The notes beneath the pieces were generated by a model. That model searched no databases and was not told the origin of the DNA. It worked only from the letters and a program-made list of their open reading frames with translations. From Candidatus Aphodenecus pullistercoris (GTDB lineage Bacteria > Spirochaetota > Spirochaetia > Sphaerochaetales > Sphaerochaetaceae): a DNA stretch of 57,146 nt. The stretch covers positions 1 through 57,146 of the forward strand of contig JADIMU010000026.1 of NCBI GenBank assembly GCA_017694495.1, given 5' to 3'. Below are positions 1 to 8,222 of this stretch, piece after piece. A program made the translations under genes and the position numbers. Positions within the stretch are counted from its first letter, which is position 1; every line of letters begins with the position of its first letter.

Positions 1-787
1 ATCCGCCGTACTCGCAGCTGTCGTGGAAGGCTGCGAACTCGGGGAAGCTGGCCTCGAGGACGGACTTGTCCTCGTAGGGCACAAGAAGCTCCCTGACGCC
101 CGGAGTGTCAATGAGGACGATGTCGTCCCTCTCCAGCCAGAGGGAGTGGTTCGTCGTGTGCCTTCCCCTCTGGTACTTGTCGCTGATCGCGTTCGTCGCC
201 TGCTTCTTCTCAGGCTGGATGATGAGGTTGACGAGGCTCGACTTGCCGACCCCGCTCTGGCCGACCAGGGCGGTCACATGGCCCCGGAGGCGGCGCTTGA
301 GCTCATCGATCCCCTCGCCTGTGGCCGCGCTGACGGCGAGGATGTCGTAGCCAAGCCGGTGGTAGAGGGCCCAGCGGTCGAACTCATCCTCGCTCAGGTC
401 GAAGTCGCACTTGTTCATGACGATCATGACGTGGGCGTCGCCTTGCACGCAGCTGAGGGCCCGGTCGAGGAAGCGTGGGCGGAAGGGCGGCTCGTAGGCG
501 CTCGTCACGATGGCGACCTGGTCCATGTTGGCGGCGATCGTCTGGTTCTTCTCCAGCTTTATGTTCCAGCGGCAGAAGGCGCTCCTCCTGTCCAGGCGCG
601 CAGTGATCAGCCCCTCCGTTGGGCTGTATGGCGTGAACTCGACCTCGTCTCCGACGGCCAGGGGATTGTACTCCCACTCGCCGAGCCTGAGCACGCGTCC
701 CTTTATGCGGAGCCGGTAGAGCCTGCCCTCCTCCTCGCACCAGCCTTCGTAGAGGCTGCTTATCGCCGATCTGACCACTGCTTTCAT
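1..787 (-). CDS. rsgA: Ribosome small-subunit-dependent GTPase RsgA (3' end outside window)
   Basis: RsgA is a circularly permuted GTPase that acts late in 30S subunit maturation. The reverse complement from 787 reads through an N-terminal OB-fold-like region (MKAVVRSAIS start, then GDEVEF near residue 47). It continues through the permuted G motifs: MNKCD (G4), SAATG (G5), then GQSGVGKSSL (P-loop) and DTPGVR (G3). The frame is still open at base 1 after about 262 residues, so the C-terminal zinc-binding part is missing. The ATG at 787 was chosen because a TTGTCA/TATGCT promoter ends 8 nt before it; there is no Shine-Dalgarno (SD), so the mRNA is probably leaderless. It is divergent from the pentapeptide gene. 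Confidence 0.93.
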   Translation of the reverse strand, partial: MKAVVRSAISSLYEGWCEEEGRLYRLRIKGRVLRLGEWEYNPLAVGDEVEFTPYSPTEGLITARLDRRSAFCRWNIKLEKNQTIAANMDQVAIVTSAYEPPFRPRFLDRALSCVQGDAHVMIVMNKCDFDLSEDEFDRWALYHRLGYDILAVSAATGEGIDELKRRLRGHVTALVGQSGVGKSSLVNLIIQPEKKQATNAISDKYQRGRHTTNHSLWLERDDIVLIDTPGVRELLVPYEDKSVLEASFPEFAAFHDSCEYGG

Positions 788-795
788 CACAAGGG

Positions 796-825
796 AGCAT
801 AGCACAGAGAGCGCGTCGTTGACAA
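796..825 (-). promoter_or_regulatory. rsgA promoter (predicted leaderless)
   Basis: On the minus strand TTGTCA (825-820) is followed after 18 nt by TATGCT (801-796), preceded by TGC as in an extended -10. Only 8 nt separate the -10 box from the ATG at 787, so transcription should begin at or next to the start codon. Confidence 0.65.
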
Positions 826-854
826 AGCTCTCCCGCCGGTGCAAAGCTTTGGCC

Positions 855-1460
855 ATGTTCGCAGGCACGATCTGTTCCCATCCCCAATGCAGGAGCGTCG
901 CATGCACGCCCTTCGACAAGTGCTTCCACCACTCCTCTGCCCAGGAAAGGGAGCTCATCCTCTCACATCTGCGCTCCTGCCTCGAGGCGGGAGGAATCAT
1001 AAAGGACCTGTCGATCGTCGGCGGAGACTTCGAAGGCCTGGACATAAAGTCGAGCCACGTCAGGGCATCGAACTTCTCCTTCTCGACCTTCCGGGGATGC
1101 GACTTCACGGGCAGCCGCCTCTCCTCATGCTTCTTCGACATGTGCATATTCACAGACTGCCGCTTCGACGAGGTCCACGCCCGCTATTGCGTCTTCTCCG
1201 GCAGCGCCTTCATCCGCTGCACCCTGACGGGCAGCACGATGGTCGAGTGCAACTTCATGGGCATAGACTCGCTGTCGAACGACTTCTCGTCCAGTGACCT
1301 CTACTTCTCGAACTTCTCCATGGCACGCCTTCTGGACACGAAGATGGAGGACTGCAACCTCAAGCGCGTCAACTTCCGCGCCAGCGCCATCGAGCGCGTC
1401 TCCTTCCTCTGGTCCAATCCGGAGGAGGCCTTCTTCCGCAAGGAGGATGAGGAGTCATGA
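855..1460 (+). CDS. Pentapeptide-repeat protein with Cys-rich N-terminus
   Basis: The 201-residue product has a cysteine-containing head (CSHPQC, then C-x7-C) and a central run of A(D/N)LXX-like pentapeptides. In these, F, C, S and T fill the middle position (NFSFS, TFRGC, DFTGS, RLSSC and so on). Such repeats form a right-handed quadrilateral beta helix. The function is unknown, and cytoplasmic binding is the usual guess for this class. The reading frame extends upstream to 819, but the ATG at 855 gives the compact Cys motif right at the N-terminus and was preferred. The stop overlaps the start of the MBL gene by 4 nt (ATGA), so the two are translationally coupled. Confidence 0.7.
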   Translation: MFAGTICSHPQCRSVACTPFDKCFHHSSAQERELILSHLRSCLEAGGIIKDLSIVGGDFEGLDIKSSHVRASNFSFSTFRGCDFTGSRLSSCFFDMCIFTDCRFDEVHARYCVFSGSAFIRCTLTGSTMVECNFMGIDSLSNDFSSSDLYFSNFSMARLLDTKMEDCNLKRVNFRASAIERVSFLWSNPEEAFFRKEDEES

Positions 1461-2041
1461 GGGTCTACAGCCACTTCTGCGACAACGGGCAGGTCAACAG
1501 CTACCTCGTCACCCTGGGCGAGGAGGGATGCAAGGCCCTGGTCATAGACCCTGCCGACCTGGACGAGACGCTGATCCGGATCATAGAGGGCCACCGCTAC
1601 GAGATCGCAGGCATACTGGTGACCCACGACCACGAGAACCACGTCCGGGGTCTGGGCAAGTACCAGAAGATCTACCCCTGCCCCGTCTACGCCTACAGGT
1701 CCAGCATCATGGGCCTTGAGACGAGGAGGCTGGACGAGGAGCAGGATCTGGACATCGAGGGCATGAGGGTCGGAGTCATGCGTGTGGTCGGCCACAGCGA
1801 CGACAGCCTCGTCTACGTCATCGGCAACGCAATCTTCACAGGCGACACCCTGGCCGCCGGCCGCGTCTCCTCGACGACCTCGATGAGCCGAAAGGCCACC
1901 CTGATCGCAGGCATAAGAAGCCGCCTCATGTGCCTGGACGACAACATGCTGGTCTTCCCGGGCCATGGCTGCCCGACAAAGATAAGGATCGAGAAGATGT
2001 TCAACCACGACCTTCTGGAGAACGAGGTAGTCCTCTCATGA
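1457..2041 (+). CDS. MBL-fold metallohydrolase, glyoxalase II-like
   Basis: This is a 194-residue single-domain metallo-beta-lactamase fold protein. The metal motif is THDHENH near residue 56, where the family norm is HxHxDH. Later metal ligands are GHSDDS (about 115), FTGDTL (about 131) and FPGHGCPT (about 163). Enzymes of this layout hydrolyse thioesters or related substrates; which one is not visible here. The Asp to Asn change in the first motif is unusual and may alter the second metal site. It is coupled to the pentapeptide gene by a 4-nt overlap, and its last 41 nt overlap the convergent rluD-like gene. Confidence 0.82.
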   Translation: MRVYSHFCDNGQVNSYLVTLGEEGCKALVIDPADLDETLIRIIEGHRYEIAGILVTHDHENHVRGLGKYQKIYPCPVYAYRSSIMGLETRRLDEEQDLDIEGMRVGVMRVVGHSDDSLVYVIGNAIFTGDTLAAGRVSSTTSMSRKATLIAGIRSRLMCLDDNMLVFPGHGCPTKIRIEKMFNHDLLENEVVLS

Positions 2042-2948
2042 GCCTGACGACCTCGCGGATCCGCTGGGGAAGGGGCGCCGTGAAGCTCATCCGCACTCCG
2101 CTGACAGGATGGTCGAAGGATAGTTTGAGCGCGTGGAGGCAAAGCCCGACATCGGGCCAGGAGGAATCGGGGCGGCTGTAGATCGGGTCGCCGAGGATCG
2201 GGTGTCCAAGGCTCTTCATATGTACCCTGATCTGGTGCGTCCTGCCCGTCTCTATCCTTATCCTCAGGAAGGCCAGGTCGTCCGTCTGGTGGAGGACCGT
2301 ATAATGGGTCACGGCGCTCTTGCCCTTCTTCGGGTCGTCAGTGACGGTGAAGCGCTTGCGGTCCTTCGGGTCGCGCATGATGTTCTTCTCCACCGTCCCC
2401 CTCCTCTTCGTGAAGCGTCCCTTGGCCACCGCGATGTAGACCTTCTCGTTCGTGTGCTCGGCGAACTGGCGGCACAGCTCCCTGTGGGCCTGTCCGGTAC
2501 GCGCTATGACCATGACGCCGGAAGTGTCCTTGTCCAGGCGGTGGACGATGCCGGGCCTCTGGAGGTCGCCCTCCTCGTCCTCGTCACTTGTGGAGAAGTC
2601 GTCGCCGTAGCGGTACAGCAGCGCATTGACCAATGTGCCCGACCAGTTGCCCGCCCCCGGATGGACGACCATGCCGGCAGGCTTGTCGACGACGAGGATG
2701 GCCTCGTCCTCGTAGAGCACGTCCAGCTTGATGTCCTCACCCTCGAGCGAGTCCATGACCTCCTCACTCCAGCTGACGGAGACCTCGTCGCCCACCTTGA
2801 CCTTATGGCTCTTCTTGACGGCGCACCCGCCCACGAGGATCTCGACGCCCTCCTGGCTGAAGACGGAGCGCGGCATGTGGCTTGATGCGATGCGGTCGAC
2901 GCGGCCCGCCTCCTCAGCCGTGAAGGTCTCTTTGCGCGCTCGCCTCAT
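2001..2948 (-). CDS. RluA-family 23S rRNA pseudouridine synthase (RluD-like)
   Basis: The protein has 315 residues. An S4-type RNA-binding N-terminus (about 1-70, RVDRIASSHMPRSV) is followed by the pseudouridine synthase domain, with the catalytic-Asp motif HRLDKDTSG (about residue 138) and the TGRTHQIRVH motif (about 236). RluD-type enzymes convert uridines in helix 69 of 23S rRNA; the exact target is inferred from the architecture. Its ATG overlaps the stop codon of the upstream membrane gene (ATGA), placing it last in a minus-strand operon with the CmpB-like gene and yggS. Confidence 0.9.
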   Translation of the reverse strand: MRRARKETFTAEEAGRVDRIASSHMPRSVFSQEGVEILVGGCAVKKSHKVKVGDEVSVSWSEEVMDSLEGEDIKLDVLYEDEAILVVDKPAGMVVHPGAGNWSGTLVNALLYRYGDDFSTSDEDEEGDLQRPGIVHRLDKDTSGVMVIARTGQAHRELCRQFAEHTNEKVYIAVAKGRFTKRRGTVEKNIMRDPKDRKRFTVTDDPKKGKSAVTHYTVLHQTDDLAFLRIRIETGRTHQIRVHMKSLGHPILGDPIYSRPDSSWPDVGLCLHALKLSFDHPVSGVRMSFTAPLPQRIREVVRLMRGLPRSPEGRG

Positions 2949-3274
2949 CCTTCCTGCACCTCGCCTATGATCCAGTCGGCCGTGGCGATGCCCGCCGACA
3001 GGCCGCCTGCGATCAGCATCTGCCAGCCGAAGGATGCGATTGGGCTCTGCTCAGGGATCCAGCCTGCCGCGTCCATCAGCGTCCAGCCGAGCATGGCAAT
3101 CGGGACAGTGAGGACCATGGAGCCGAAGAAGAGGCTCTCGGCACGGCGGAGCTTCATCGTCCAGATCGGGAACTCGTCCTCGCCGTAGTGCTCGTAGCTC
3201 AGCTGTGCCTCGGCGAAGATGGGAGAGGCGACGAGGAGGGATGCGAGGATGAGCGCGAGTATGCGTCTAGGCAT
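2945..3274 (-). CDS. Small secreted or membrane protein of unknown function
   Basis: About 109 residues. An N-terminal signal sequence (MPRRILALILASLLVASPIFA) is followed by a polar stretch and two hydrophobic segments (about residues 47-66 and 79-97). I do not recognise a family. The ATG at 3274 was chosen because AGGA lies 7 nt upstream, inside the end of yggS; an in-frame start five codons earlier has no such site. The gene overlaps yggS at its 5' end and the rluD-like gene at its 3' end, so it is probably cotranscribed. Confidence 0.6.
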   Translation of the reverse strand: MPRRILALILASLLVASPIFAEAQLSYEHYGEDEFPIWTMKLRRAESLFFGSMVLTVPIAMLGWTLMDAAGWIPEQSPIASFGWQMLIAGGLSAGIATADWIIGEVQEG

Positions 3275-3938
3275 TGTAGTTCCTCGCACCGAAGATGGCG
3301 GTGCCTATCCTGACCTCATTCGAGCCTTCCTCGATGGCCAGCGTCCAGTCTCCGCTCATGCCCATGCTGAGGACGGAAAGCTCCAGACCCTGTGCGATGA
3401 GCCTGTCGTAGAGCGCCTTCGTGCGCCTGAAGGCCATCCTCGTCCCTTCCCCTCCTCCGTCAAGGGGACCGACGGTCATAAGGCCGCGAAGGATGAGGTG
3501 GGGACAGGCCTCGAGATGGGCGACCGCCTCCATGAGGGCCCCCTCGTCGGCGAAGCCCGTCTTCTGCTCCTCACCGGACGAGCGCAGCTCGAAGAGTATG
3601 GGAAAGGTCCTCTCCAGCTGGGCAAGGCGCTTCTCGAGCTCGTCCATCAGGGCGAGCGAGTCGACGCTGTCGATGCGGTCGAAGACCTCCAGCGCCCTTT
3701 TCGCCTTGTTGCGCTGCAGGTGGCCGATCAGGCAGAGCTTCATGCCCTCGGGCCGCCGTGAGGGCTCGGGGAACTTGGACGCGGCCTCCTGGACACGGTT
3801 CTCTCCAAAGAGGCGGGCGCCCTGTCCATAGGCCTCCAGAACCGCCTCGTAGGGATGTGTCTTGCTCACAGCCATGAGGCTGACAGACGGCGAGAGCGAT
3901 GCGACCTGGTCATGCACTTTCCTGTAGTCCACGCTCAC
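3267..3938 (-). CDS. yggS: YggS-family PLP-binding protein (PLPBP)
   Basis: At 223 residues it has the expected size. The lysine in MAVSKTHP (about residue 25) is the Schiff-base lysine for pyridoxal phosphate. Other family motifs are FGENRVQE (about 44), IGHLQRNKAK (about 71), TGFADEG and LSMGMSGDW near the C-terminus. The family buffers free PLP and affects amino-acid homeostasis, with no proven catalytic activity. The start codon overlaps the stop of the CmpB-like gene (ATGA). Confidence 0.93.
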   Translation of the reverse strand: MSVDYRKVHDQVASLSPSVSLMAVSKTHPYEAVLEAYGQGARLFGENRVQEAASKFPEPSRRPEGMKLCLIGHLQRNKAKRALEVFDRIDSVDSLALMDELEKRLAQLERTFPILFELRSSGEEQKTGFADEGALMEAVAHLEACPHLILRGLMTVGPLDGGGEGTRMAFRRTKALYDRLIAQGLELSVLSMGMSGDWTLAIEEGSNEVRIGTAIFGARNYNA

Positions 3939-4738
3939 TTGTCCTTCCTCCTCGCCTTGCGCTCGCTGCGGCGCCGGGCCACGATCTCGTCATAGCTGGC
4001 CTTGGCAAGCTCCCACTGCTTCCTGAGGTCGTCGCGGCGGACGGTGAGCGAGGGGTTGGATGCGATGAAGTGCTTCGCGCTGCGGTACCAGCGCTCCTTG
4101 CGCTCCTCTATCTCATGGGCCAGCCTGCCCTTGACAAGCTCGAGGGCAGAGGGTGAGAGCTGGTCCAGCACAAGGTGGAGCCTCGCTTCAGCCTCCTCTT
4201 TGGCGAGGGAGAGGTCCTTCATGGCCTTCTGGAAGGCCGTCATGCGCACGACCGTCACTGCCGCATCGGCGCTCATGATGGCCACGACGAGGAGGGAGAG
4301 GATGTCGACCATGGTCTCGTCAAGGCCGAAGAGGAAGCGCTGGATGGGAGTGTTGACGATGTAGACGATGAAGAGCGACAGGAGGCCGAAGAGCGTGGAG
4401 TTCAGGGCGCACACACGGCCGTTGATGTTCAGCGGATAGCTGCTGTAGTCCCACAGCTTGACGTGGAAGAGCTTCTCCAGGAGGAAGGATGTGATGTACT
4501 CCAGGGCGCTGGTGAGAAGCAGCGAGAGGATGAAGACCAGTGGCCAGCTGCCGATGACGGGCTGCATCAGGACGACGACGAGCGTCGCGCCTGTACCGTA
4601 AATCGGAAGGTAGGGGCCATAGAGGAAGCCGCGGTTCACGAAGCGGCGCTTGGGGATGGAGCAGTAGACGACCTCGCACACCCAGCCGAGCAGCGAATAG
4701 ATGAAGAAGGACAGGACAATGGTGTCGACACTGTACAT
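3935..4738 (-). CDS. CmpB-like (putative ABC transporter type IV) membrane protein
   Basis: The 267-residue protein begins with five or so hydrophobic segments (about 6-27, 46-66, 70-90, 108-130, 140-160). It carries the conserved loops WVCEVVY, NRGFLYGPYLPIYG and EYITSFLLE of the ABC_trans_CmpB family. The C-terminal third is charged and coiled-coil-like. The family is poorly characterised. GGAGG lies 5 nt before the ATG. It is the first protein gene downstream of tRNA-Val and is coupled to yggS. Confidence 0.8.
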   Translation of the reverse strand: MYSVDTIVLSFFIYSLLGWVCEVVYCSIPKRRFVNRGFLYGPYLPIYGTGATLVVVLMQPVIGSWPLVFILSLLLTSALEYITSFLLEKLFHVKLWDYSSYPLNINGRVCALNSTLFGLLSLFIVYIVNTPIQRFLFGLDETMVDILSLLVVAIMSADAAVTVVRMTAFQKAMKDLSLAKEEAEARLHLVLDQLSPSALELVKGRLAHEIEERKERWYRSAKHFIASNPSLTVRRDDLRKQWELAKASYDEIVARRRSERKARRKDK

Positions 4739-4758
4739 CGCGGCCTCCAGAAAGCGGA

Positions 4759-4778
4759 AGCCAGGCTGTCACCTGGCT
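4759..4778 (-). terminator. Hairpin between tRNA-Val and CmpB-like gene
   Basis: A 7-bp stem (AGCCAGG/CCTGGCT) follows the tRNA 3' end on the minus strand. The T-tract after it is broken, so it may be only a partial terminator, or a processing signal that leaves the downstream operon readable. Confidence 0.35.
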
Positions 4779-4791
4779 CCCTGAAGATGGA

Positions 4792-4863
4792 TGGAGGATA
4801 CAAGGATTGAACTTGTGACATCTTGCTTGTAAGGCAAGCGCTCTCCCGCTGAGCTAATCCTCC
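4792..4863 (-). tRNA. tRNA-Val (anticodon TAC)
   Basis: The minus strand folds as a 72-nt cloverleaf: acceptor GGAGGAT/ATCCTCC with discriminator A, D-arm TAGCTCAGCGGGAGAGC, anticodon stem CTTGC/GCAAG around loop CTTACAA, and a TTCAATC T-loop. The TAC anticodon identifies it as valine. The 3' CCA is not encoded and must be added after transcription. Confidence 0.95.
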
Positions 4864-4875
4864 GGACACCAGCCC

Positions 4876-4905
4876 AAGTTAACAGGAAGATGACTGGCAG
4901 GTCAA
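4876..4905 (-). promoter_or_regulatory. tRNA-Val promoter
   Basis: TTGACC (4905-4900) and TAACTT (4881-4876) on the minus strand are 18 nt apart. The -10 box lies 12 nt upstream of the tRNA 5' end, inside the last codons of the CarD-like gene. Confidence 0.6.
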
Positions 4906-5385
4906 GTGCGACAGGCGCTGTGCGATGAAGGAAGGCACTTCGATGGCCGGGCAGCCGAGCGCATGTCCGAGCTCGAGGTGCAGCAACTCCTCAGCCTTGC
5001 GGAAGCTCTCACCCTCCCCGATCCGGGATATTCCCCTCCCCGCCTCGATCGCCTTGCGGTTGTGGCGGTAGATGCCTACGATCGTCGTCAGGAGGGCCCT
5101 GCGGTCGGAGGCGTCGACCTCGTGCCTCCTCAGGCCCTCCCCCTGCGTCCTTCCAACTGGAACAGGCTCCAGTGAGGGTATGCTGTCTATGAGCTCAAGG
5201 GCGCCTTCCCTGTCCAGCGCCCTTTCAAGCCGGCTCGTCGCCGGAACGTTGACGGTGACCTTGTCGGCAAGGGGCGAGAGGCGGTAGTAGAGGCGTCCAG
5301 CATGAGTCGTGATGGCGCTCACCTCGCTGATGCCATAGAGGTGGTGGACGACGAAGTCGCCAGGCTTGAATTCAGTTTCCGTCAT
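4879..5385 (-). CDS. CarD-like transcription factor
   Basis: The product has 168 residues and opens with FKPGDFVVHHLYGISEV, the Tudor-like RNA-polymerase-interacting domain shared by CarD/CdnL and TRCF. A helical C-terminal half follows (residues 75-150), which in the family contacts promoter DNA near the -10 box. CarD proteins stabilise open complexes at many promoters. The ATG at 5385 was preferred over an in-frame TTG at 5421, because a TTGAAA-17-TATCAT promoter ends 7 nt before it. Confidence 0.85.
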   Translation of the reverse strand: MTETEFKPGDFVVHHLYGISEVSAITTHAGRLYYRLSPLADKVTVNVPATSRLERALDREGALELIDSIPSLEPVPVGRTQGEGLRRHEVDASDRRALLTTIVGIYRHNRKAIEAGRGISRIGEGESFRKAEELLHLELGHALGCPAIEVPSFIAQRLSHLTCQSSSC

Positions 5386-5392
5386 ATTGGAT

Positions 5393-5421
5393 ATGATAGC
5401 CGGTCGGCCTGGATTTTTCAA
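5393..5421 (-). promoter_or_regulatory. carD promoter (predicted leaderless)
   Basis: TTGAAA (5421-5416) and TATCAT (5398-5393, preceded by GGC) have the ideal 17-nt spacing on the minus strand. The -10 box ends 7 nt before the ATG at 5385, with no room for a Shine-Dalgarno. Confidence 0.7.
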
Positions 5422-5530
5422 GCAAGCCTATTGCATGGAAGACTATAGGCCCATGCACAAAACAGATGGAAGTGTGGACGGACCCGTCCATTCTTGCCTT
5501 GTCAGGCATGAAAATGCTAATACAGACGCC

Positions 5531-6898
5531 ATGACAAGCGAACGCCTGGCGCTTTTCGAGAGTGAGCGCATACCCACAGCAATATTGAAGCTGGCCATTC
5601 CGACGGTCCTCTCATCCCTCGTGATGACGATCTACTCGCTGGCCGACACCTTCTTCGTCGGCATGCTGAACGACAGCGTGCAGAACGCGGCCGTCACGCT
5701 CTCTGCCCCCGTCCTCCTGGCCTTCAACGCCGTCAACAACCTCTTCGGCGTCGGCGGCTCCTCCATGATGAGCCGCGCCCTGGGACGCAAGGACTACGCG
5801 ACGGCATGCAAGAGCTCGGCCTTCAGCTTCTATTGCAGCATCGTCGCAGGCATCGCCTTCTCCGCCCTGGCCTTTTTCTTCAACGACGCCCTGCTGGGCT
5901 TGGTTGGGGCCGACAGCATCACGCTGGCCTCGACAAGGGCCTACCTGAAGTGGACCGTCGTCTGGGGCGCCGTCCCCTCCATCCTCAACGTCGTCATGGC
6001 CTACCTCGTGCGCGCCGAGGGCAGCGCCATGCACGCCTCGATAGGCACGATGACAGGATGCATACTGAACATCATCCTCGATCCGATCTTCGTCCTGCCC
6101 CAGTTCATCGGGATGGGAGCCGAGGGCGCCGGACTGGCGACCTTCATCTCCAACTGCGTCGCCGTCGCCTACTTTCTCGTCCTCCTGGCCGCCAAAAGGG
6201 GAAACACCTACGTGTCGGTCAATCCACGCCACGTCAGCCTCCAGCGCTTCATCGTCCTGGGCGTGTGCGCAGTCGGCATCCCCGCCTCGATCCAGAACCT
6301 GCTCAACGTCACGGGAATGACGCTGCTGAACAACTTCACCTCGGCCTACGGCGCCGACGCCGTCGCCGCCATGGGAATCGCCCAGAGGCTGAACAACGTC
6401 CCCTTCAGCATAGCCAACGGCTTCTCGCAGGGCATGATGCCCCTCGTGAGCTACAACTTCGCAAGCGGCAACTACAAGAGGATGAAGGACGGCATCATCT
6501 TCTCGGCCAAGGTCGTCGTGAGCATGCTCGTCGCCATAGCACTCGCCTACTTCCTCTTCTCGGACTTCTTCATCGCGATCTTCATGAAGAAGCAGAGCGT
6601 CATGGACTACGGTTCGGCCTTCCTCCACGGCTTCTGTCTTGGCATCCCCTTCCTCGGCATCGACTTTCTGGCCGTCGCAGTCTTCCAGGCCGTCGGCAAA
6701 GGCCTCTACTCCTTCGCCTTCGCCATCGCTAGGAAGATCGTCCTTGAGATTCCGGCGATCATAGTGCTCAACCTCATCTTCCCGCTCTACGGCCTGGCCT
6801 ACTCCCAGTTCTGCGCCGAGATTGTGATGTCGGTCCTGGCCGTCCTCACCCTGGTCCATCTGGTGCGCAAGCTCACCGCGAAGAGCCTTTCCGCCTAG
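5531..6898 (+). CDS. MATE-family multidrug/organic cation exporter
   Basis: This 455-residue polytopic protein has about 12 hydrophobic segments. The MATE hallmarks are RIPTAILKLAIPTVLSSL at the N-terminus, ADTFFVG, GGSSMMSRALG (about residue 82) and the half-repeat around QRLNNVPFSIANGFSQGMMPLV. These antiporters export drugs or metabolites with Na+ or H+. The ATG at 5531 fits the family start; the frame is open back to 5366 but would add non-family sequence. The 3' end overlaps the convergent pdxA by 26 nt. A second, distinct MATE gene lies at 53548-54897. Confidence 0.9.
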   Translation: MTSERLALFESERIPTAILKLAIPTVLSSLVMTIYSLADTFFVGMLNDSVQNAAVTLSAPVLLAFNAVNNLFGVGGSSMMSRALGRKDYATACKSSAFSFYCSIVAGIAFSALAFFFNDALLGLVGADSITLASTRAYLKWTVVWGAVPSILNVVMAYLVRAEGSAMHASIGTMTGCILNIILDPIFVLPQFIGMGAEGAGLATFISNCVAVAYFLVLLAAKRGNTYVSVNPRHVSLQRFIVLGVCAVGIPASIQNLLNVTGMTLLNNFTSAYGADAVAAMGIAQRLNNVPFSIANGFSQGMMPLVSYNFASGNYKRMKDGIIFSAKVVVSMLVAIALAYFLFSDFFIAIFMKKQSVMDYGSAFLHGFCLGIPFLGIDFLAVAVFQAVGKGLYSFAFAIARKIVLEIPAIIVLNLIFPLYGLAYSQFCAEIVMSVLAVLTLVHLVRKLTAKSLSA

Positions 6899-7853
6899 CC
6901 TCCACATCGAGGGCGAGGCGGAGGACCTCCTCCATGCCACGGCTGTCGGCCACGCCTCTGCCCGCGATGTCAAAGGCCGTCCCATGGTCGACTGAGATGC
7001 GCAGGACTGGCATGCCCAGCGTCAGGCTGACAGTACGCTCGAAGTCGTAGGTCTTGGCCGCGATGTGGCCCTGGTCGTGGTAGAGGCTGAGGACGGCCGC
7101 ATAGCGTCCCTTCAGACACTGGGCGAAGACGCTGTCCGCGCCCACAGGCCCCACGACATCGAGGCCGCGGCTGCAGCACGAAGCGACAGCCTCACCGACG
7201 ACTCTATCCTCACTGCCGAAGAGTCCACCGTCCCCGCAATGGGGATTGAGGCCGGCCACGGCCAGCGTCCCTTCCACTCCCAGCTTCTCCAGCTCCCTGA
7301 TGCACCGCGGGATGTAGTCAATGAGCCTGTCATAGGTCACAAGGGCGATCGCCTGTGAAAGGGAGACGTGGCGCGAGAGGAAGAAGATTCGCAATCTGTC
7401 GACTGCGAACATCGTAAGCGGATCCGAAGCGCCTGTCAGCTGTGCGAAGATCTCCGTGTGGCCTATGTATGGCACCTTTGCAAGATGGAGCGAGCGCTTG
7501 TTGATCGGCGCCGTGCACACCGAGGAAAGCGCACCTGAAAGCGCGTCCTCGACAGCCGCCTCGATTGCGAGGAAGGAAGCGCGGCCACATTCGGCGCTCT
7601 CGCATCCCATCCTGTAGCCTCCCCTCTCCAGCGTGGCCGTGTCGTGGAGCCTTATACATCCTTCCCTTTTCTCTTCTGGTGAGCATATGCCCATTTTGAG
7701 CTTGCACAGTGAAAGCGCATCCTCAAGGGCGGCCCGCTCGCCATAGACGACGAAGCGGCCCAGGTCCTTCTGTGAGGCGAGGGCCTTGACGACGATCTCA
7801 GGGCCGATTCCGGCCGGGTCTCCAAGCGTGATTCCAATCATGAAGTCAATCAT
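6873..7853 (-). CDS. pdxA: 4-hydroxythreonine-4-phosphate dehydrogenase family (PdxA)
   Basis: A 326-residue protein with the diagnostic start GITLGDPAGIGPEI and metal-site residues in PYIGHTE, LYHDQGH and SVDHGTAFD. PdxA oxidises 4-phosphohydroxy-threonine in pyridoxal phosphate synthesis. PdxA2-type relatives act in sugar-acid catabolism, and no other pdx gene is nearby, so the pathway is not certain. The ATG at 7853 is given; the ATG at 7841 (MIGITLGDPAG) is equally possible. It is divergent from the small membrane gene at 7899. Confidence 0.88.
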   Translation of the reverse strand: MIDFMIGITLGDPAGIGPEIVVKALASQKDLGRFVVYGERAALEDALSLCKLKMGICSPEEKREGCIRLHDTATLERGGYRMGCESAECGRASFLAIEAAVEDALSGALSSVCTAPINKRSLHLAKVPYIGHTEIFAQLTGASDPLTMFAVDRLRIFFLSRHVSLSQAIALVTYDRLIDYIPRCIRELEKLGVEGTLAVAGLNPHCGDGGLFGSEDRVVGEAVASCCSRGLDVVGPVGADSVFAQCLKGRYAAVLSLYHDQGHIAAKTYDFERTVSLTLGMPVLRISVDHGTAFDIAGRGVADSRGMEEVLRLALDVEARRKGSSR

Positions 7854-7898
7854 ATCCGCCGAAGGATTCTGTTCACAAGCCGGGAAAGGAGGATTAGA

Positions 7899-8222
7899 AT
7901 GTTCCCTGGAGGACAGTCCATGGCAGAATTCGACGACAGACAGACGAAGAAGCTCGAGACGGCAAGCCTCACACTCGGCATCCTCTCGCTCATCTTCTAC
8001 TTCATATCCTCGACAGGACTCGTCGCCCTGACGCTGGGAATCGTCGCCACGGTGCTCGGCAACCGCTCGCGCAAGCTGGGTGGCTCCGTCGCCGGCTTCG
8101 TGTGTGGCATCGTAGGACTTTCGATGGGCGCGCTGAGCATGCTCGAGGCCCTCCTCATCCTCGTCGGTCTCAGACCCTTCATCAACACGGTCTACGACCT
8201 CTTCCCCCGCCACATCCTGTGA
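7899..8222 (+). CDS. Small DUF4190-like membrane protein
   Basis: 107 residues with two or three hydrophobic segments (about 24-50 and 61-95) and a GNRSRKLGG loop, as in small DUF4190-type proteins of unknown role. Two start codons have good Shine-Dalgarno sites: the ATG at 7899 (AGGAGG 6 nt upstream) and the ATG at 7920 (GGAGG 7 nt upstream). The first is given. The stop codon shares bases with the GTG start of the following carboxypeptidase (GTGA), so they are coupled. Confidence 0.6.
   Translation: MFPGGQSMAEFDDRQTKKLETASLTLGILSLIFYFISSTGLVALTLGIVATVLGNRSRKLGGSVAGFVCGIVGLSMGALSMLEALLILVGLRPFINTVYDLFPRHIL

Noticed and set aside
4636-4869. 77-residue minus-strand frame reading LAQRESACLTSKMSQVQSL
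   Set aside because: It is a translation of tRNA-Val, a well-known annotation artefact.
5612-6985. 457-residue frame antisense to the first MATE gene
   Set aside because: Low-complexity Glu/Asp/Gly/His composition typical of antisense shadows.
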